This document shows positions 52,220-64,000 of a DNA stretch of 64,000 nucleotides, piece by piece; the first letter of the stretch is position 1; each line of letters starts with the position of its first letter. Both the position numbers and the translations under genes were made by a program. This stretch comes from Cyanophora paradoxa (Eukaryota; Glaucocystophyceae; Cyanophorales; Cyanophoraceae): contig QPMI01000553.1 in NCBI GenBank assembly GCA_004431415.1, forward strand, positions 1 through 64,000, in the 5' to 3' direction. The notes under the pieces were generated by a model. The model did not search any database, had not been told where the DNA came from, and saw nothing but the letters and a program-made list of their open reading frames with translations.

Positions 52220-53259
52220 TTCGTTCTCGATCTACGTACCCCGCTCGGCGCCGGCGACCGCTCAACTTTAATCGCCGCGGCGCCGCGCCGGCGCCAGCGC
52301 CGGCGCCGCCCCGGCACGCGCGCCGTGCGCCCAGCGGGAGCGCTAGCTATAGCTAGCTATAGGCTATAGCGCTTAATCACATTGAATTATAAGTCATGAT
52401 GCGCATGCGCCAGTGGCACCAGTGCGCATGTGAACTGTGGCAGGCCTAGGCCGCTCGATCAGGAGCTCGAGCTGAATTTGATCAGTTGAATTGCACGCAC
52501 GAATATATAATCGACCGGCCCCGGCGCCGGCGGCGAGCCTCACGCGGGACCCGCGAGAGGAGGCGAAGACGTCATATATACCTGAATAAATACGTATACG
52601 AGGCAATACTATGATACGATACGCACACGGAAGGCTATATATCGATATCGTGATATCAATCGACTGTGGCGTATTGCGGAGTAAAGCCCAGGTTTACTAC
52701 CGTACGTAAACTGCTCAGCGGCTACGACAATGCAAAAACGTGCGAATCCTAATTGCACGGGATAAATTGAATCGATATCCTACGTAAACTAAGTTTTCAA
52801 TTGTGAATAATGGTACATGTACACCGACTCAGTGAGTGCTTGCAGTCGAGAAAGCAGAGAGAGCTCGAGAAGGGCGAAAGGGTGAAAGTATACGTACTAC
52901 GGTACTAAAGCGCGAATTGAAACTAAAGTGACCAGAGTGAAATTGAACCTAAGTTATGCTGACTGTGAACTGACGGGGATGTGCGCGGGCCGAGGAATCG
53001 AATCGGGACCCGGGGCCGGCCTAGAGGCCAGCGGCGGGGCCTAAAGCCGCACACGCACACACGCGCGCGCGTATGCGCAACTGGCCCCGCGAAATGCATA
53101 TGTAGAGGTGAAGCTCATGGAAGCCGCCCGGATGAAGCGGGGATCGGGTGGGGGTGCTGGACATGGGCCGCGGGCCTAGATGCCCGGGAATTCGAAATGC
53201 ATATGTAGAGGTGAGGCTTATGGGAGGCGTCCGGGTGGAGCGGGGATCGGATGGGGGTG
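52220..53259. other. Intergenic region with tandem repeat
   Basis: Holds the promoter side of the 52,219 gene and the 3' side of the RWP-RK gene. Palindromes and AT-richer DNA fill 52,340-52,960; no gene supported. A 103-base-period repeat is at the right end. Confidence 0.45.
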
Positions 53260-53263
53260 CTAG
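53091..53263. repeat. Tandem repeat, two copies, period 103 bp
   Basis: GAAATGCATATGTAGAGGTG begins at 53,091 and again at 53,194. About 70 bases are shared with ten or so substitutions, including GCGGGGATCGG and GGGGGTGCT. The second copy runs into the stop codon of the RWP-RK gene at 53,260. Confidence 0.8.
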
Positions 53264-56200
53264 AGGCCCGGGAAGAGGGCACCGTCGACGAGGAGCGGGC
53301 TGAGGCAGTGCCCGCCCTCGGGCAGCGAGATGTCGACGGTCGGGAGCTCCAGCGGCGCTGGCGGCGGCGCGGCCGGCGGGGCCGGGGCCGGGCCGGGGCC
53401 GGGGCGCCGGGGCCGGCTCGGGGCGGCCTTGGCGCGGAGGCGGGCCTCGGCGGAGGCGGCGAGGTAGCAGTGGAGGAAGACGTTCACGTCCTCCACCTGC
53501 ACCGGTACCCCCGCCCCGCCCGCCCCCTCCGGCCCCTCCGGCCCCTCCCCCCCGGAATCCTCCCCTGCGGCCCCCTCGAGCTCCTGGAAAGGCCCAGAAG
53601 CGGGGGCGGCGGCGGCGGCGGCGGCGGAGAGGCGGCTCTGGATGGGTCCCACCAGCAGCCGCCGGATCGCCGCCGTCACGTCCTTAACTGCACGCGCGGG
53701 CGCGCGGGCGAGTCAGCGGCGGGAGCGGGGAGGCCTAGGGGGCCGGGGCCGGGGTGGAGGCCGGGGCCGGCCGCACTCGAGGCGGCTGGGTCCCGGTAGA
53801 GCAGGGAGCGCGCGGCGCGGAGGCGCGCGGCGGCGGCGGAGATGGCGGCGTGGTCGAAGCCCGGCACGCGGTTCGCCAGCACGATCTGCCCACGGCATGA
53901 GGCGCCGGCGCGGGCCCGGGGCGGGGCGGGCGGGGGCGGACCTCGGCCTGCTCGGCCCAGCGGGCGAGGGAGCGGAGCTTGCGCTGGGGCCAGCGGGTGA
54001 TGCCGTGGGCGCGGCAGACCTGCTTGACCACCGCGGGGGCGATGCCTAGCCGCTTTGCCGCGTCCTGCGCGCGCCGGCGTCAGGGGGGGGGGGGGGGGGG
54101 AGGGGGGTACGTGCACGCGCCGCCATGGGGAGGTCGAAGAGGGCGACGATAGAGTCGCGCGGGTGCGCCGCCGCCAGCCGCGCGATCGCGGCCTGGCCCC
54201 CCTGGGACGGGTAGGCGTCGACGGGGGCGGAGGGGGTACCGAGAAGCGAGGGCCCGAGCACGGGGCGCACCTCGGCGGGCGAGGGGTTCTGGAGGCGCGC
54301 GGCGGCGGCCGAAGCGGCGGCCCGCTCGGCCTCGAGGCGCGCCCGCAGGCGGGCCCGCTGCGCCGCCGTCAGCAAAAGGAAAAGGAAGAAAAAAGGAAGA
54401 AAAGGGAGGCGAGGGGGGGTACCTGCTCGGCGGCGACCTTGCGGAGGAGCGGCTCATCGGATTCGAACGGCAGCGGCGGCGCGGGGAAGCCGCGCGGGGA
54501 GGCGACGCCCGCCGGAGCGGGAGCCGAGGCCCTAGCCCGCGCCGGGGCCGGGCAGGCGAAGGCGGGCGGGAGCTCGAGCGACAGGCCGCCGCCGTACGCT
54601 CCGCGGCCGGCGGCTTCGACGACGTCGATCGCGAGGGGCGACGGCAGCTGCGGCTGGGCGGGCCCGAAGCAGTCGGGAAGGGCGACGGTGTGCAGGGCGC
54701 CTCCCTCGCCGTAGTACGTCACGAAGTTGCACGCGGCGCCGGCGTCCACGGCCAGGGCCGGCGCCGGCGCCGGCCCCGGCACGCGGCCACGGCGGGGGCC
54801 CTGCGGCTCCATGGCCGGCGGTCCTGCGCGCACGCGCGCGGTGAGGCGGCTGCGCCTTGCGAGGCGCGCGCGCGGGGGGGCGCCGGCTCGCGATCGCCGC
54901 ACCGTCGTTAGTGTCGGCCGCGGCGGCGGCGGCGGGCGGGGCGGAGGCCGGGCGGGGCTTGCAGAGCCACGGGGGAAGGAACTTGCCGTCGCAGCCTGCG
55001 CGAAGCCTCTGCGGAGGGTCCCCTCTAGATCTGAGAAGAGGGCGGGGCGGACCTTCACGCTGGAGGCGCTCGAGGTAGGCGGCGTTGACGGAGCCCGAGA
55101 GGGCGATGCTGGCGGCGCTGGCGCCGGCGCCCCGCCGTCCGTCCTGCGGCGGAAGCTTCGGCGTCGGATGGTGATCGCGACCGCGAGCTCGAGGGCTCGA
55201 GCTCGGGGCCGGGGCCGGGGACGGGGGCGGATGGCCGGCTCACGTAGGACTCGCGGCGCTTGGCGGGCAAGGACGGGGCGTCGGCCTCAGCGTCTGCCAG
55301 GTTCCGCTTGTTGCAGGGCTGGCGCCCGGGCGTGCTGGCGCCCGATCGGGGGCCGGCGCGGGGCGAGTTGAGCGTGGCCGCGTCAAAGAGGCGGCCGGGG
55401 AGGCTGCTCGTGCTGTCCGAGCGCGGGATGCGAGGCCCTGAGAGAGGCCCGAAGACAGCCGCCGCCGCCGGCGCCGGTGCCGCGGGCCCGCAGCTGCCGC
55501 AACTTTCGGCCGGGGCGACTGCGCCGATCGCGAGGGGGACGGGAAAGACGGGCGCGGACCCATCAGCGCGCCCCAGGTCGATGGTGAGGTCCCCAAGCTG
55601 ACCGCGGAGCTGGGACAGCGGTACGCGCACGAGCACGTAGCCCGGCGGGGCCGCCGGCGGGCACCCGCCCGCCGCCTCCGCCTCCTGCCCATCCCAGCGC
55701 CCTCCCGTCAGGTGCGCGCGAATTTTCGAAGGGCGAATTTTCGAAGGGCGATTTTTCGATCGCCAGGAAAAGAGTTAAACATGGCGAGCGAACCGGGGTC
55801 GAAGGGACCGGGGAGGGGGCCGCGAGTGGAGAAAAGGGGCCAGAGAGGTCTGAGGGGGCTTCGAAAGGCCCGCGGCTCGCCCTGCCCTCCTCGCCGCGGC
55901 CGCCGGCCGCCGGATGGAGCGGGAAATTTAAAGCGAAGGGGAATTCGAAGGGCGGAATGTCGGTGGCGGGCGCGCGCGGGTCCTCCGAATGAGCCGCGGC
56001 CGCGACCTCGCCGGCATCGAGCTGGAGGTCCAAGAAGAAGGCACTGGGCGAGAGCATGGGGGAGGCGAGCGCGGGAATTTCCTGCCCGTCTGTGCCGTCG
56101 AGCCCGGCGGGAGCCGCGCAGCCGGCGGGGAGGAAGGTCGCGGCCTCGCCGGCGAGGCGCTGGGCCGGGGAGTGCGCGAGGAACGGGTCGCAAGTGTCCA

Positions 56201-56264
56201 GCCCCAGGCCGATGCCCGGGGCGCCGCTGTTGCAGCTCGCGGCGAGGCAGACCGCGGCCTCCAT
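53260..56264 (-). CDS. RWP-RK domain transcription factor
   Basis: ATG 56,264 starts MEAAVCLAASCNSGAPG. The N-terminal half is long and low in complexity, with folded pieces (VLVRVPLSQLRGQLGDLTID at 55,640-55,580; ACNFVTYYGEGGALHTVALP at 54,735-54,680). The RWP-RK domain is built from exons with HPRDSIVALFDLPMAA (54,165-54,120), DAAKRLGIAPAVVKQVCRAH and GITRWPQRKLRSLARW (54,060-53,955); here the name-giving motif is RWPQRK. A C-terminal part has VEDVNVFLHCYLAASAEA and ends GALFPGL at 53,260. Members bind DNA and, in plants and green algae, control nitrogen use and gamete genes. Nitrogen control here is inference. Confidence 0.8.
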
Positions 56265-56947
56265 GGCCGTGTACGTACGCGCCTCTCGCTCGTCGCTCCG
56301 GCAACGCCGACGCCGGACTGCTGCGCGCGCGTTCTTGGGTTCGCGCGCTCCGTGGCCGACTTCAGCAAGGTTCTAGATATGCTGCTGCCGCCGCACGTAC
56401 ATGCGCGCAAGATCTAGATGCGTCCCGGCGTTCTGGTTTTGCTGTTGCTGGCTTCAACAGGCTTCAAGGCGATGCCTTTGAGCCTCAGCCGGCGCCCTCA
56501 GGGCCTGTCGGAGGAACTTGGACGGAGGCGACAACCGCTTGAACGGCCGCAAAAACGCATGCGCACCAGATATATTTGAGGCATCATATGCATATGCCGG
56601 CGAGGCGACGCCGCGACGGCGCCGGCTGCGGTGACCGTCGGACTCACTGAGTCACTGCCGCGGCCGCGGATGTCACTTGGACTCAGTGCCGATTCTGCCG
56701 AGCACGCGCCGGGCCGCCGGGCGCGGCGTCCACGGTCCACGTGCCGGTCCACGTGCCACGCCATGCACATGTAAAGAGGGAGCTCCGGACTCCGGACCGA
56801 TCGGCCACCTCTCGAGCTTGCCCAGTCCGAGGCTGTCCGAGGCTCCGATCGCGATCTGGGAGATAGACTTTATCGATTACCGGTAGAGACCGGAACGGCG
56901 TCGCGTTCGGACCCGGGAGGCGGCGGGAGCGCGGGGCCGCGCGCGAC

Positions 56948-57018
56948 GCTTGAATTTTGATTGTTGCTGTACCCTTGCCGCAGTGCCGTCGCTTGAATTT
57001 CTAATTGTTGCTGTACCC
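56948..57018. repeat. Direct repeat of 27-28 bp
   Basis: GCTTGAATTTTGATTGTTGC at 56,948 and GCTTGAATTTCTAATTGTTG at 56,991 both continue to TGTACCC. The spacing is 43 bases. Confidence 0.8.
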
Positions 57019-57115
57019 CTTCCGGCCAAGCGCCATCTGTCGCGAGTCGCGACGCTACAGCTTTGAGATGCCGCGCCACGGCACACGGGATTTTAGGTCA
57101 GCGACACGTGTTGAC

Positions 57116-57177
57116 GTCCGCGGGATTGCTGTAGGCGTCAACTCGTGTCCGCGGGATTGCTGTAGGCGTCAACTCGT
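57116..57177. repeat. Perfect 31-bp tandem repeat, two copies
   Basis: Two identical adjacent units start GTCCGCGGGATTGCTGTAGG at 57,116 and 57,147. TTGACGTC just before the first copy resembles part of the unit (GGCGTCAACTC) in reverse. Possible tandem regulatory sites upstream of the 57.4-kb gene. Confidence 0.9.
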
Positions 57178-57383
57178 GCTCCCTGCGGGGAACAGACTGG
57201 CCAGTTCAAGCAGACGGCCATATGCATGCATCTCGGCCGTTCAAGTAGACGGCCATCCCATCACCAGATCTCTCACCTAGCTTCTTCTTCTTAGTAGAGT
57301 CGTCGTTCGCATTCGCCATCATGCCGTCGCCAACAGCCGACGTACCGCGCGGCGTCGTTTTCCGGCTTCAGGCCGTGGCGTAG

Positions 57384-58058
57384 GCGCGCACTGCCGGCGT
57401 CGGCAGCTGTCGTCACCTCCCGTCGGCCCTGGACTCGTCCTTTTCTGCGACTTCGGGCCACCTTCCTACTCTGCACAAGCTTTCCGATGCCGCCGGAAGC
57501 TTCCGACGTCCTGTCTTCGGGCGGCGACGAGTGTTTCTTATCGACGGTGAGCAACGCGTCGTCGCCGATGCCCCTGGGCTCTTCGTAATCCATCGCCAGG
57601 AATACCGCTCGCAGAAGAAGCGGCCGTCGGCGTCTCTGTCAGCATCTCTGCCGCCTCCGGTGCTCCCCGGCGGCGCCGTCCTTGATTTGAACGCCTTCGC
57701 CACCTTCATCGACAGCCGCGGTACGCCGACGCCCGTTTCTCGGCATTCGACAGCCGGCGACGTGCCCGCCACCCTCGCAGGAGGCTACGGCGCCTCGCGG
57801 CGGAGGATGGACGTATGGCTCCGCGCCCGGGACGTCGCCCTGCGTCCCGGTCGCGACGGCGGCGAGGCCGTGCCGGCTCTCGACCCCACCACCATGAGGA
57901 TGGTCCGGCCGCTTCCTCCCGAGCACCGCGTCGCCCCTCGCGCTGATGCGGCGCAGCTGTACGAGATCTACGTGCTCCCATCGGAGCCGGCAAAGCGGCG
58001 CCGTCTGGATGCCGCCTCGCCCCTGCCGCCACTCGGCGAGAGCGACCCGGAGTCGCAA

Positions 58059-58090
<32 letters not shown>

Positions 58091-58751
58091 AGACGACGAC
58101 GACGGCTTCGGCTGCGCCAGCGACGGCGACGACGACGAGGAACTGGACGCTTTTCTCGCTCCGGGCCCGCTCACCCTCGCCATCCCGGCCGTCCCGCAGC
58201 CGGCGGCGGCGGCGGCGACGACGGCCACCGGCCCCGCGAGCCCCATCTCCTCGCGCTCCCCGTCGCCGGCCACGCTCCGCCGGCCGGCCGCCCTCGTCTC
58301 GCCGGGGACAATCGCGAGCCCCAAGGCGTCGGCGCCGGCGTCGCCCTTGGCGGCCGGCCTCCTGCGGGGCGCCGTCCTCGCCGCCGTCGTGCGGCACGCG
58401 GCGGCAGGCCAGCGCGTCGGGGCGCTCGCGGCGCTGCGCCTCGTCTCGCGCGAGTGGCGCGCCGCCGTCGACGCGGCGCCTCCGGCGCTCTACGCAGCGC
58501 TCGCCTTTGATGGGCTCCGCATCCCTGACGCGCCGGCGCCTTTCCTCCTGGAGGCCCTCCGCCGGGCCGCAGCCGCCGGCAGCGCCGCCGCCCTCTACGG
58601 CCTCGCCCTCGCCACGGGCCTCGGCGCCGCGGGGGCCCCGCGCGACCCGCCGGCCGCCATCTCGCTCGCCATGCGCGCCGCCGCCGCCGGCCACCCGCGC
58701 GGCGTCGAACTCGCCGGGCGCCTCGCCCCGCTCGCCCCGGCCGCCCAGTGA
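57384..58751 (+). CDS. F-box-like / Sel1-like repeat protein with acidic linker
   Basis: The frame is open from 57,384 to TGA 58,749-58,751 without introns. The first part (VFLIDGEQRVVADAPGLFVI, GAVLDLNAFATFIDSRGTPT, MDVWLRARDVALRPG) is an unrecognised fold. A strongly acidic Asp/Glu run is at 58,060-58,145. The C-terminal half has an F-box-like helix pair (LLRGAVLAAVVRHAAAG, ALAALRLVSREWRAAVDAAP) and Sel1-type repeats (AAAAGSAAALYGLALATGLG, PPAAISLAMRAAAAGHPRGV). Together these suggest an SCF-type or scaffold adaptor protein. The start is unresolved: no good ATG lies in the first 400 bases except 57,321, which is followed by a stop; the first internal ATG is in RRRMDVW near 57,808. Confidence 0.55.
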
Positions 58752-59825
58752 TCACGAGCGCCCGGCCCGCGCCGGCCCATCCCAGCGCTCATCCCCTCTC
58801 CAGTTTCGCACTTTACCTTTCTTTAGCGTTTTTCAATGGCGGTCGCGCCGCACTTTCCGCTATTTCGCAGCAAGCAAGTTTTCGCATACCAATAACGGTA
58901 TCTTGATTTCGATACCGGTTTCTTGATAGATACCGGTACCTTTATGTCCTGGGCAACATGTGTGGTTGACCAGAGTAGAGTTACCCTCAATGCGCACTCA
59001 TATTAGTCAGCGAGTGCTTCTATCTTTCACTTTCAAATTTTTTTGATTCGTAGCGCCAGCTTCAGTTTGTTCAGAGTAAGTCGTCCGCATCTGTGTTTAG
59101 GCTGCGAAATCGACTCGTAAACGTGTACTTTCTCGTGACCTGCATGATGTACACAGTTCGATTCGAAGATTTATATCTTTGGGTTTGTTAATACATGCAA
59201 TGGCAAGGTCCGCAGCCTTTCTAGTGTCTAATATCAATAGCATCTGGCAGTTTTATGAGCTGGCGAATTTTCGATAGACCTAGGATCTGCATTGGTGTTG
59301 AACTGTATACATAACGCATTCGTGTAAGTGATAGCTGTGAGACCAGCACCTTAAGCTTGCTTTTTCGATCGTCGGACGTTATCCTTGATACAGCATGTAG
59401 ATGTTCTCTCCGGATTCAGTGCACGAGCAACTGCAAGCTTGATCATGAGCTTCCGAAGCTCAGTGGCTCGGCCTCCAATTTGAACTTTTTGGAGTCCAGA
59501 TTCAGATTGCTAGTTGCTTTCAACAGACTCTGAAAGACTCTGAGAAAGAGTCAGTACTACACATAGCTACATATAGCTGTTGCATTCTTGCATCGACCCG
59601 ATGTTCTGAATGGAGTCAAGCCAGTGCACTGAACTTGACGTCGCGATCGACATGCACTAGCATGCGCACCGTCATGATCATGATCATGCATAAGCATATA
59701 TATAAATACATATATATCGTGAAAGCGATGGGGTACCGTAGTACCGGTGAAATGCATGCAAAGAGTGACAGGGAATTCGAATCTATACTTCTCAGAGTCT
59801 GTGAGCATTGTCTAATCCGGATCCC
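58752..59825. other. Intergenic region between convergent F-box-like and myosin genes
   Basis: AT-richer than the genes on either side, with ATACCGGTTTCTTGATAGAT-type words repeated near 58,905-58,940 and ATATATAAATACATATATAT at 59,698-59,717. No gene on either strand was supported. Confidence 0.5.
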
Positions 59826-60965
59826 CTACCTGCGGCCACTCTTCGTGGAGGAAGTAGCCACAGCTGCGGGATTCCCCTGCTGCAGCAGCAGCAGCTGCAG
59901 CTGCTGCTTGCGCTTGAGGTTCCAGAGCTTGACGGGGACGGCGGCGCCGGTGGTGACGAGGACGCGCTTGAGGCCGAGGGCCCGCGAGAGGCGCTGCAGG
60001 ACGAGGCCGACCGAGGTCGAGAAGCGGTCCAGTGCCACTGCGTCCGCCATCGCGAGCCGCCGCGAGGCGAGAAAGTCCTGCGAGACCTGCGGGGGCGGGC
60101 GGGCGGGCGGGCCGGGGCGACCCGTACTTAGGATCGGAGCGGGGCGGGGCCGTTGCGGGCCGGGCGCGCGCGCGCGCGGGCGCGCCTCTTTGGTGCGGAG
60201 GAGGCCGGAGGCGCGCGCGGCGGCCTCGCCCATCTCGGCGGCGGCCTCCGCCTGCACGTCGTACGCGGCGGATACCCACTCGCGCAGATCCTCGTCCGCC
60301 ACGGTGCACTCGGAGACCACTTCCGCCGGGGGCGGCGGCGGTGGCGAGGGCTTCGCCTCCTCCGGGTTCGAGGGGTCATCGAACACGGACGGGGCGAGGG
60401 CCCGCCGCGAGGGCGTCCGCGGCCCGCGCAGGCTCCCGTTGGTCTGGGGCTGGGACTGGGGCGCGCCGCCCCGCCGCTTCTTCGCGCCGACGTGCTCCCA
60501 TCCGTCCTCCTCGCGATCGCCCTCCCCGTCCAGTTCGGGCGCCGGTGCCGGCGCCGAGGGCGGCGGCTGCGGGGCCGCGTGGTGCTCCGCCGAGGCCGAG
60601 GCCGACGCCCGCGCGGGCGAGCTCGAGGTTGCCTGCTGCGCCGGCGCCTTCGGGATCGAATTCGCGGGCGGCGGGAGGGAGACGGCCGCGGGGCTCGCGT
60701 GCAGCGAGCGGAGCTGCCGCTCGAGCGCTGCGACCGCAAGGGACGAGTGAGCGGGAAGCTTCGTAAAAACGAGTCAGATCTGATCTGATCCGATCTGAGC
60801 GCACTGTGGATGCGCTCGTTGCGGACGTCGAGCTGCGGGGCGGGGCGGGGCGGGAAGGCGGGGGCGGGTTCGCACTGTCAGAGCGCGCTGGAGCTCGGCT
60901 CGTTCTGCGGGCGGGCGGGCGGGCAGGCTCGCCTGCTTGCGGAGCTCCGCCTCCGCAGCGCGCGC

Positions 60966-61003
<38 letters not shown>

Positions 61004-64000
61004 ACGAGGCGGAGGCGGAGGTCTTCTGCGAGGCCGCCTGCAGGTTCTTGACCTGGGTCTGCAGGCTCCCCAGCTGCATATAAAAAAGGCGTCAGCGCGA
61101 GGAAACGCCGGAAGGGAGCGCAAGGAAGGGAGCGGTGTGGCGGGAGGAGACGCCCAGCGGCGTCAACGCGAGGAGACGCGGAGATAAGGGTCGAGGCCCT
61201 ATGGGGGCGGCGGTCACTGAGGACGCGTAGCGCGAGGCGGGCTCCTGGGCGGAGCGGCGGCCTTCTATCTTTTGACCTCGAGGCGCGAAGCGCGAGGAGA
61301 CGCGGGGAGGAGGACGACGCCGCGGTCCCACCTGAGCGCGGGCGGCGTCGAGCCGGGACTTGGCCTCGCGCAGCTCGCGCTCCGCGCCCTCTCTCCTCCG
61401 CTTCTCCTCCTCGAAGCGAAGCTCCGTCCTCAGCGCCGCCGCCCGCGCCTCCCGCGCCTCCGCCGTCAGCTTCGCCGCGTGCGCCTCGGCGGTGCCCAGC
61501 TTCGCCCGCAGCTCCCTCAGCTTCGCATCCGCCGCGTCGCGCGCCGCCCGGTCCTCGTCCACCTTCGCCGACTCCGCGCGGGCCGCAATCGCCTCTCCTG
61601 CTCGCTTTGCTGCTGCTGCCTCGGCCGCCGCCAGCCGCTGCTTCAGCGCCTGCACCTCCGCCCGCAGCGCGAGCGCCTCCTCGCTCGACGCCGCCGCCAC
61701 CGCCGTAGGCGCTGCAGCTGCCGCCGCCGGCGCTGCCGGCGCCGCTGCTGCGGGCTCCGCCGGTGCGGCTGCGGCCGCGGATGCGGGGGCCGCCGCGGGG
61801 CCCTGCGCGAGGCGCGCCTCGGCGGCGAGGCGCGCGGCGCGCTCGGCCTCCAGCTCCGCCCGCAGGTCCTCCACCAGGTGCTCCAGGTTCGCCCGCCGCC
61901 GCGCCGCCGCCGCCGCCCGCTGGTAGCGGCCCCGCTCCTGCCGGCCCCGCACCACTGCGCCCGCTCCGCCGTCAGCGCCTGCGGACGAGGGGCCGCGCAG
62001 GCAGCTGCGGGCGCACCGGCCTGGATGGACGAGGCGGCCGCGTGCATCCGGCGGAAGGCCCGCCGCGCGAGCCAGCCGCGGACCATCCGCTGCACCTCCG
62101 TCGCCTTGTGCGCCCGCAGCATAACCCCGTACGCCCGCCGCGCCACGCGCCCGCGCAGCGCTGCCGCGCGCTCAGCGGCGGCGCCGGAAGCGAACGGGCC
62201 GGCGGGGCGGGGGCACACCGGTCTGGAGGGCGACGCAGGCGGAGCGGAAGCGGCGGAACTTGAGCGCCGCCAGGGCGCCGCGGGCGGCCGCCTGGATCGC
62301 GCGCGCCGCCTCCCGGGCGCGGAGGAAGCGGCTTCTCGCGAGGTACATGCGCGCGACGCGCTGGATGACGACGGCCAGCACGGACTGCTTCTCGTTCCTC
62401 CTCTGCTCCAGGTGCTCCAGCTGCAAAGCGGTGTGAGGCAGGGCCGAAAGGCGGCGGAACAGGGGCTCGAGCTCCGAGCGCTTACCACGCCCTGGCGGAA
62501 GAAGACCTTGCTGAGGCCGATCTGGTAGCGGTCCTTCTCGAGGGCGAGGCGCGACAGAAGCGTCGCACACGCCGCCTTGACCTCGCGTGCCGACTCCTCG
62601 TTGTCCAGGCTCGGGTCGTCAAGGTGCCCGTCGCCCATAGCGGCCAGAACGCGGAACCTGCGAGGCGTTCAGGGCCGGCCGGCCGGCAGCAGGATGAAGT
62701 GGGCGCGATGAGCGGCGGCACCGGTGGAGGAAGTCGACGTGGGGGAGGCGGTTCGGGAACGCGGCGCGGGAGACGCGGACGGCCTCGAGGACGCCGGAGT
62801 ACGCGAGCTGCGAGGCGACGAAGCGCTGCTCGAAGACCTCGGCCGTGTTCACGGTGTTCGGCTTGATGCAGCGGATGTAGTGGAGGGCGGTCGCGCCGAT
62901 GCGCTGCATGAGTGAGTTGAGCTGCTCCTTGAACTGCGAGCCGACCGTCATGTACAGGATCGACCGCTTCGTGTTGGCCACGTCCGTCGGGAACTCCGCC
63001 GCCGGGAACAGGCCCGCCACGAACTGCCACTGAAGCTGCTGCATCAGCTTGATCGTGTCCGGGTGCAGCGAGTCCTTGTTCTTCTCCAGGAAGCCCGCCG
63101 TCTCGTAGATCACCTGCCGCCCCGCGTCGGCCCCCGCCCTGGCCCCCCGCCCCCGCCCGCCCCGCGCACGTCGCCGGCGTAGTGCTTGACGGTGAACGCC
63201 GTGCTGCTCATCCGCGGCTTGTCGAAGTACCTGCGGCCGGCGCGTCGGCGTGCGGGCCCGTGCCCTACAGCGCGCGGCGCGCACCGGTTGCCCTGGTGCG
63301 TCTTCTGGACCTTGGCCGCGAAGGTGCGGTCCGACGCCTTCGGGAAGACGCACTCCTCGTCCAGCAGGCAGAAAACGCCCATCGGACGCTGCACGAGCGC
63401 GTCAGAGCGTCGAGGGAGGGCGGGGAAGGCGCCGCCAACCTTCTCGAGCATGTCCAGGCATTCCTGATTGTCCACGAACTCGATGAACTGCGCTCGGTTG
63501 TCAGGAAGAGGCCCACGCGAGATATACTTGGACCCCACGCACCGACCAGTCGATCTTCTCCCGCGTGTACTCCTCCTGCTCCGTCTTGAACACGTGCTGG
63601 TTGAACTGCTGCTGCAGCTTCTCCTGCGCCCCGCCGCCCCCAGGCCGCAGTCAACGGCGCGCCCGACCCCAACCCGCCTCGGGCCCCGGCGCACGTTCGC
63701 GAAGTTGATGCACAGCTGCTCGAAGCTGTTGACCTGTGGGCGAGGTGAGCTCGGCGGAACTCGAGCTCGCGAGGGGGGCGCCGGCGGACCTTGAACGACT
63801 CGAAGCCGAAGATGTCGAGGATGCCGATGAAGGCGACCGTCTTCTCGTCGTTCCGGATGCACTTGTTGATCCGCTGCACGAGCCACTCGAAGAGCCGCCC
63901 GTACAGCGCCTTCGCGAGCGCGTCGCGGGCCTCGACCGCCTGGTCCATCGTGTGCTCGATCGTGTACCACTCGCCGCCGGCGAAGATGCGGCGCGAGCAG
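59826..64000 (-). CDS. Unconventional myosin heavy chain (class V/XI-like layout), N-terminus outside window
   Basis: Motor-domain exons enter from the right edge: [32 protein letters not shown] (63,835-63,790), [49 protein letters not shown] (63,490-63,430), [27 protein letters not shown] (63,190), [20 protein letters not shown] (62,920-62,860) and [20 protein letters not shown] (62,795-62,735). The converter region ends in [16 protein letters not shown], and IQ motifs follow ([35 protein letters not shown]). The tail is coiled coil (61,900-61,340), Ser/Ala-rich, then a globular part ([40 protein letters not shown]) with stop at 59,826. Actin-based motor for organelle transport. P-loop and switch I lie beyond the window. 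Confidence 0.85.

Larger units (their letters stand above)
56265..57383. other. Intergenic region between divergent RWP-RK and F-box-like genes
   Basis: Contains direct repeats at 56,948-57,018 and 57,116-57,177, several palindromes and open frames without protein character. A short frame MPSPTADVPRGVVFRLQAVA starts at 57,321 in the same phase as the downstream gene but meets TAG at 57,381-57,383; it may be a leader peptide, an unresolved exon or chance. Confidence 0.45.

Noticed and set aside
60806-61187. Plus-strand genes within the myosin tail
   Set aside because: They are shadows of the Ala/Ser-rich coiled-coil exons read on the minus strand.

Overview
The window joins two very different kinds of DNA. 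Positions 1 to about 7,733 are AT-rich, with compact, intronless, same-strand genes of the kind seen in large DNA viruses of algae. From about 7,734 to the right edge the DNA is very GC-rich and carries intron-rich eukaryotic nuclear genes on both strands. Splice donors are mostly GTGCG or GTACC and acceptors mostly GCAG. The gene set (an NRT2 nitrate transporter, an RWP-RK factor, an alveolin-like cytoskeletal protein, unconventional myosin, MYBBP1A/POL5, SMYD, F-box proteins) points to a free-living, probably photosynthetic protist. A haptophyte, pelagophyte-type stramenopile, cryptophyte or alveolate would all fit, and the sequence alone does not decide. The simplest reading is a viral insertion or its remnant at the left, although an assembly join cannot be excluded.

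Viral island (1-7,733): a long fibre gene with HxH shaft repeats and a lectin-like tip, then four related fibre or head genes (two with C1q-like ends), a small unknown gene, a zinc-ribbon type gene and an intact S-adenosylmethionine decarboxylase-like gene. Nearly all the fibre genes are broken by frameshifts; the decarboxylase is not. A gene-free stretch follows, holding two tandem long hairpins, and a perfect 28-bp inverted repeat sits exactly at the change of base composition.

Receptor-kinase region (8.1-23.4 kb, +): a very large multi-exon gene, read here as one, encodes a signal peptide, Kelch-like modules, about ten Ig/FN3-like repeats (one per exon), another Kelch-like module, a Pro/Ser-rich stalk, a transmembrane segment and a protein kinase domain. 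A block of its repeat exons is tandemly duplicated. The second copy is interrupted by an 860-bp non-autonomous CACTA transposon with a 3-bp target duplication.

Right part (23.9-64 kb): an unidentified helical-repeat gene (-), an F-box/LRR gene (+) divergent from it, an alveolin-like gene (+) with one repeat per exon, a SMYD methyltransferase (-) with a duplicated 3' end, an NRT2-type transporter (-) with a long C-terminal extension made of duplicated exons, a MYBBP1A/POL5 gene (+) divergent from it, a small helical protein (-), an RWP-RK factor (-), an F-box/Sel1-like gene (+) and the 3' two-thirds of an unconventional myosin (-). These genes do not form one pathway. The only plausible functional link is nitrate (NRT2 and RWP-RK, 9 kb apart). 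Exon boundaries in multi-exon genes were read by eye and are approximate; gene ends marked by stop codons are firmer than starts.
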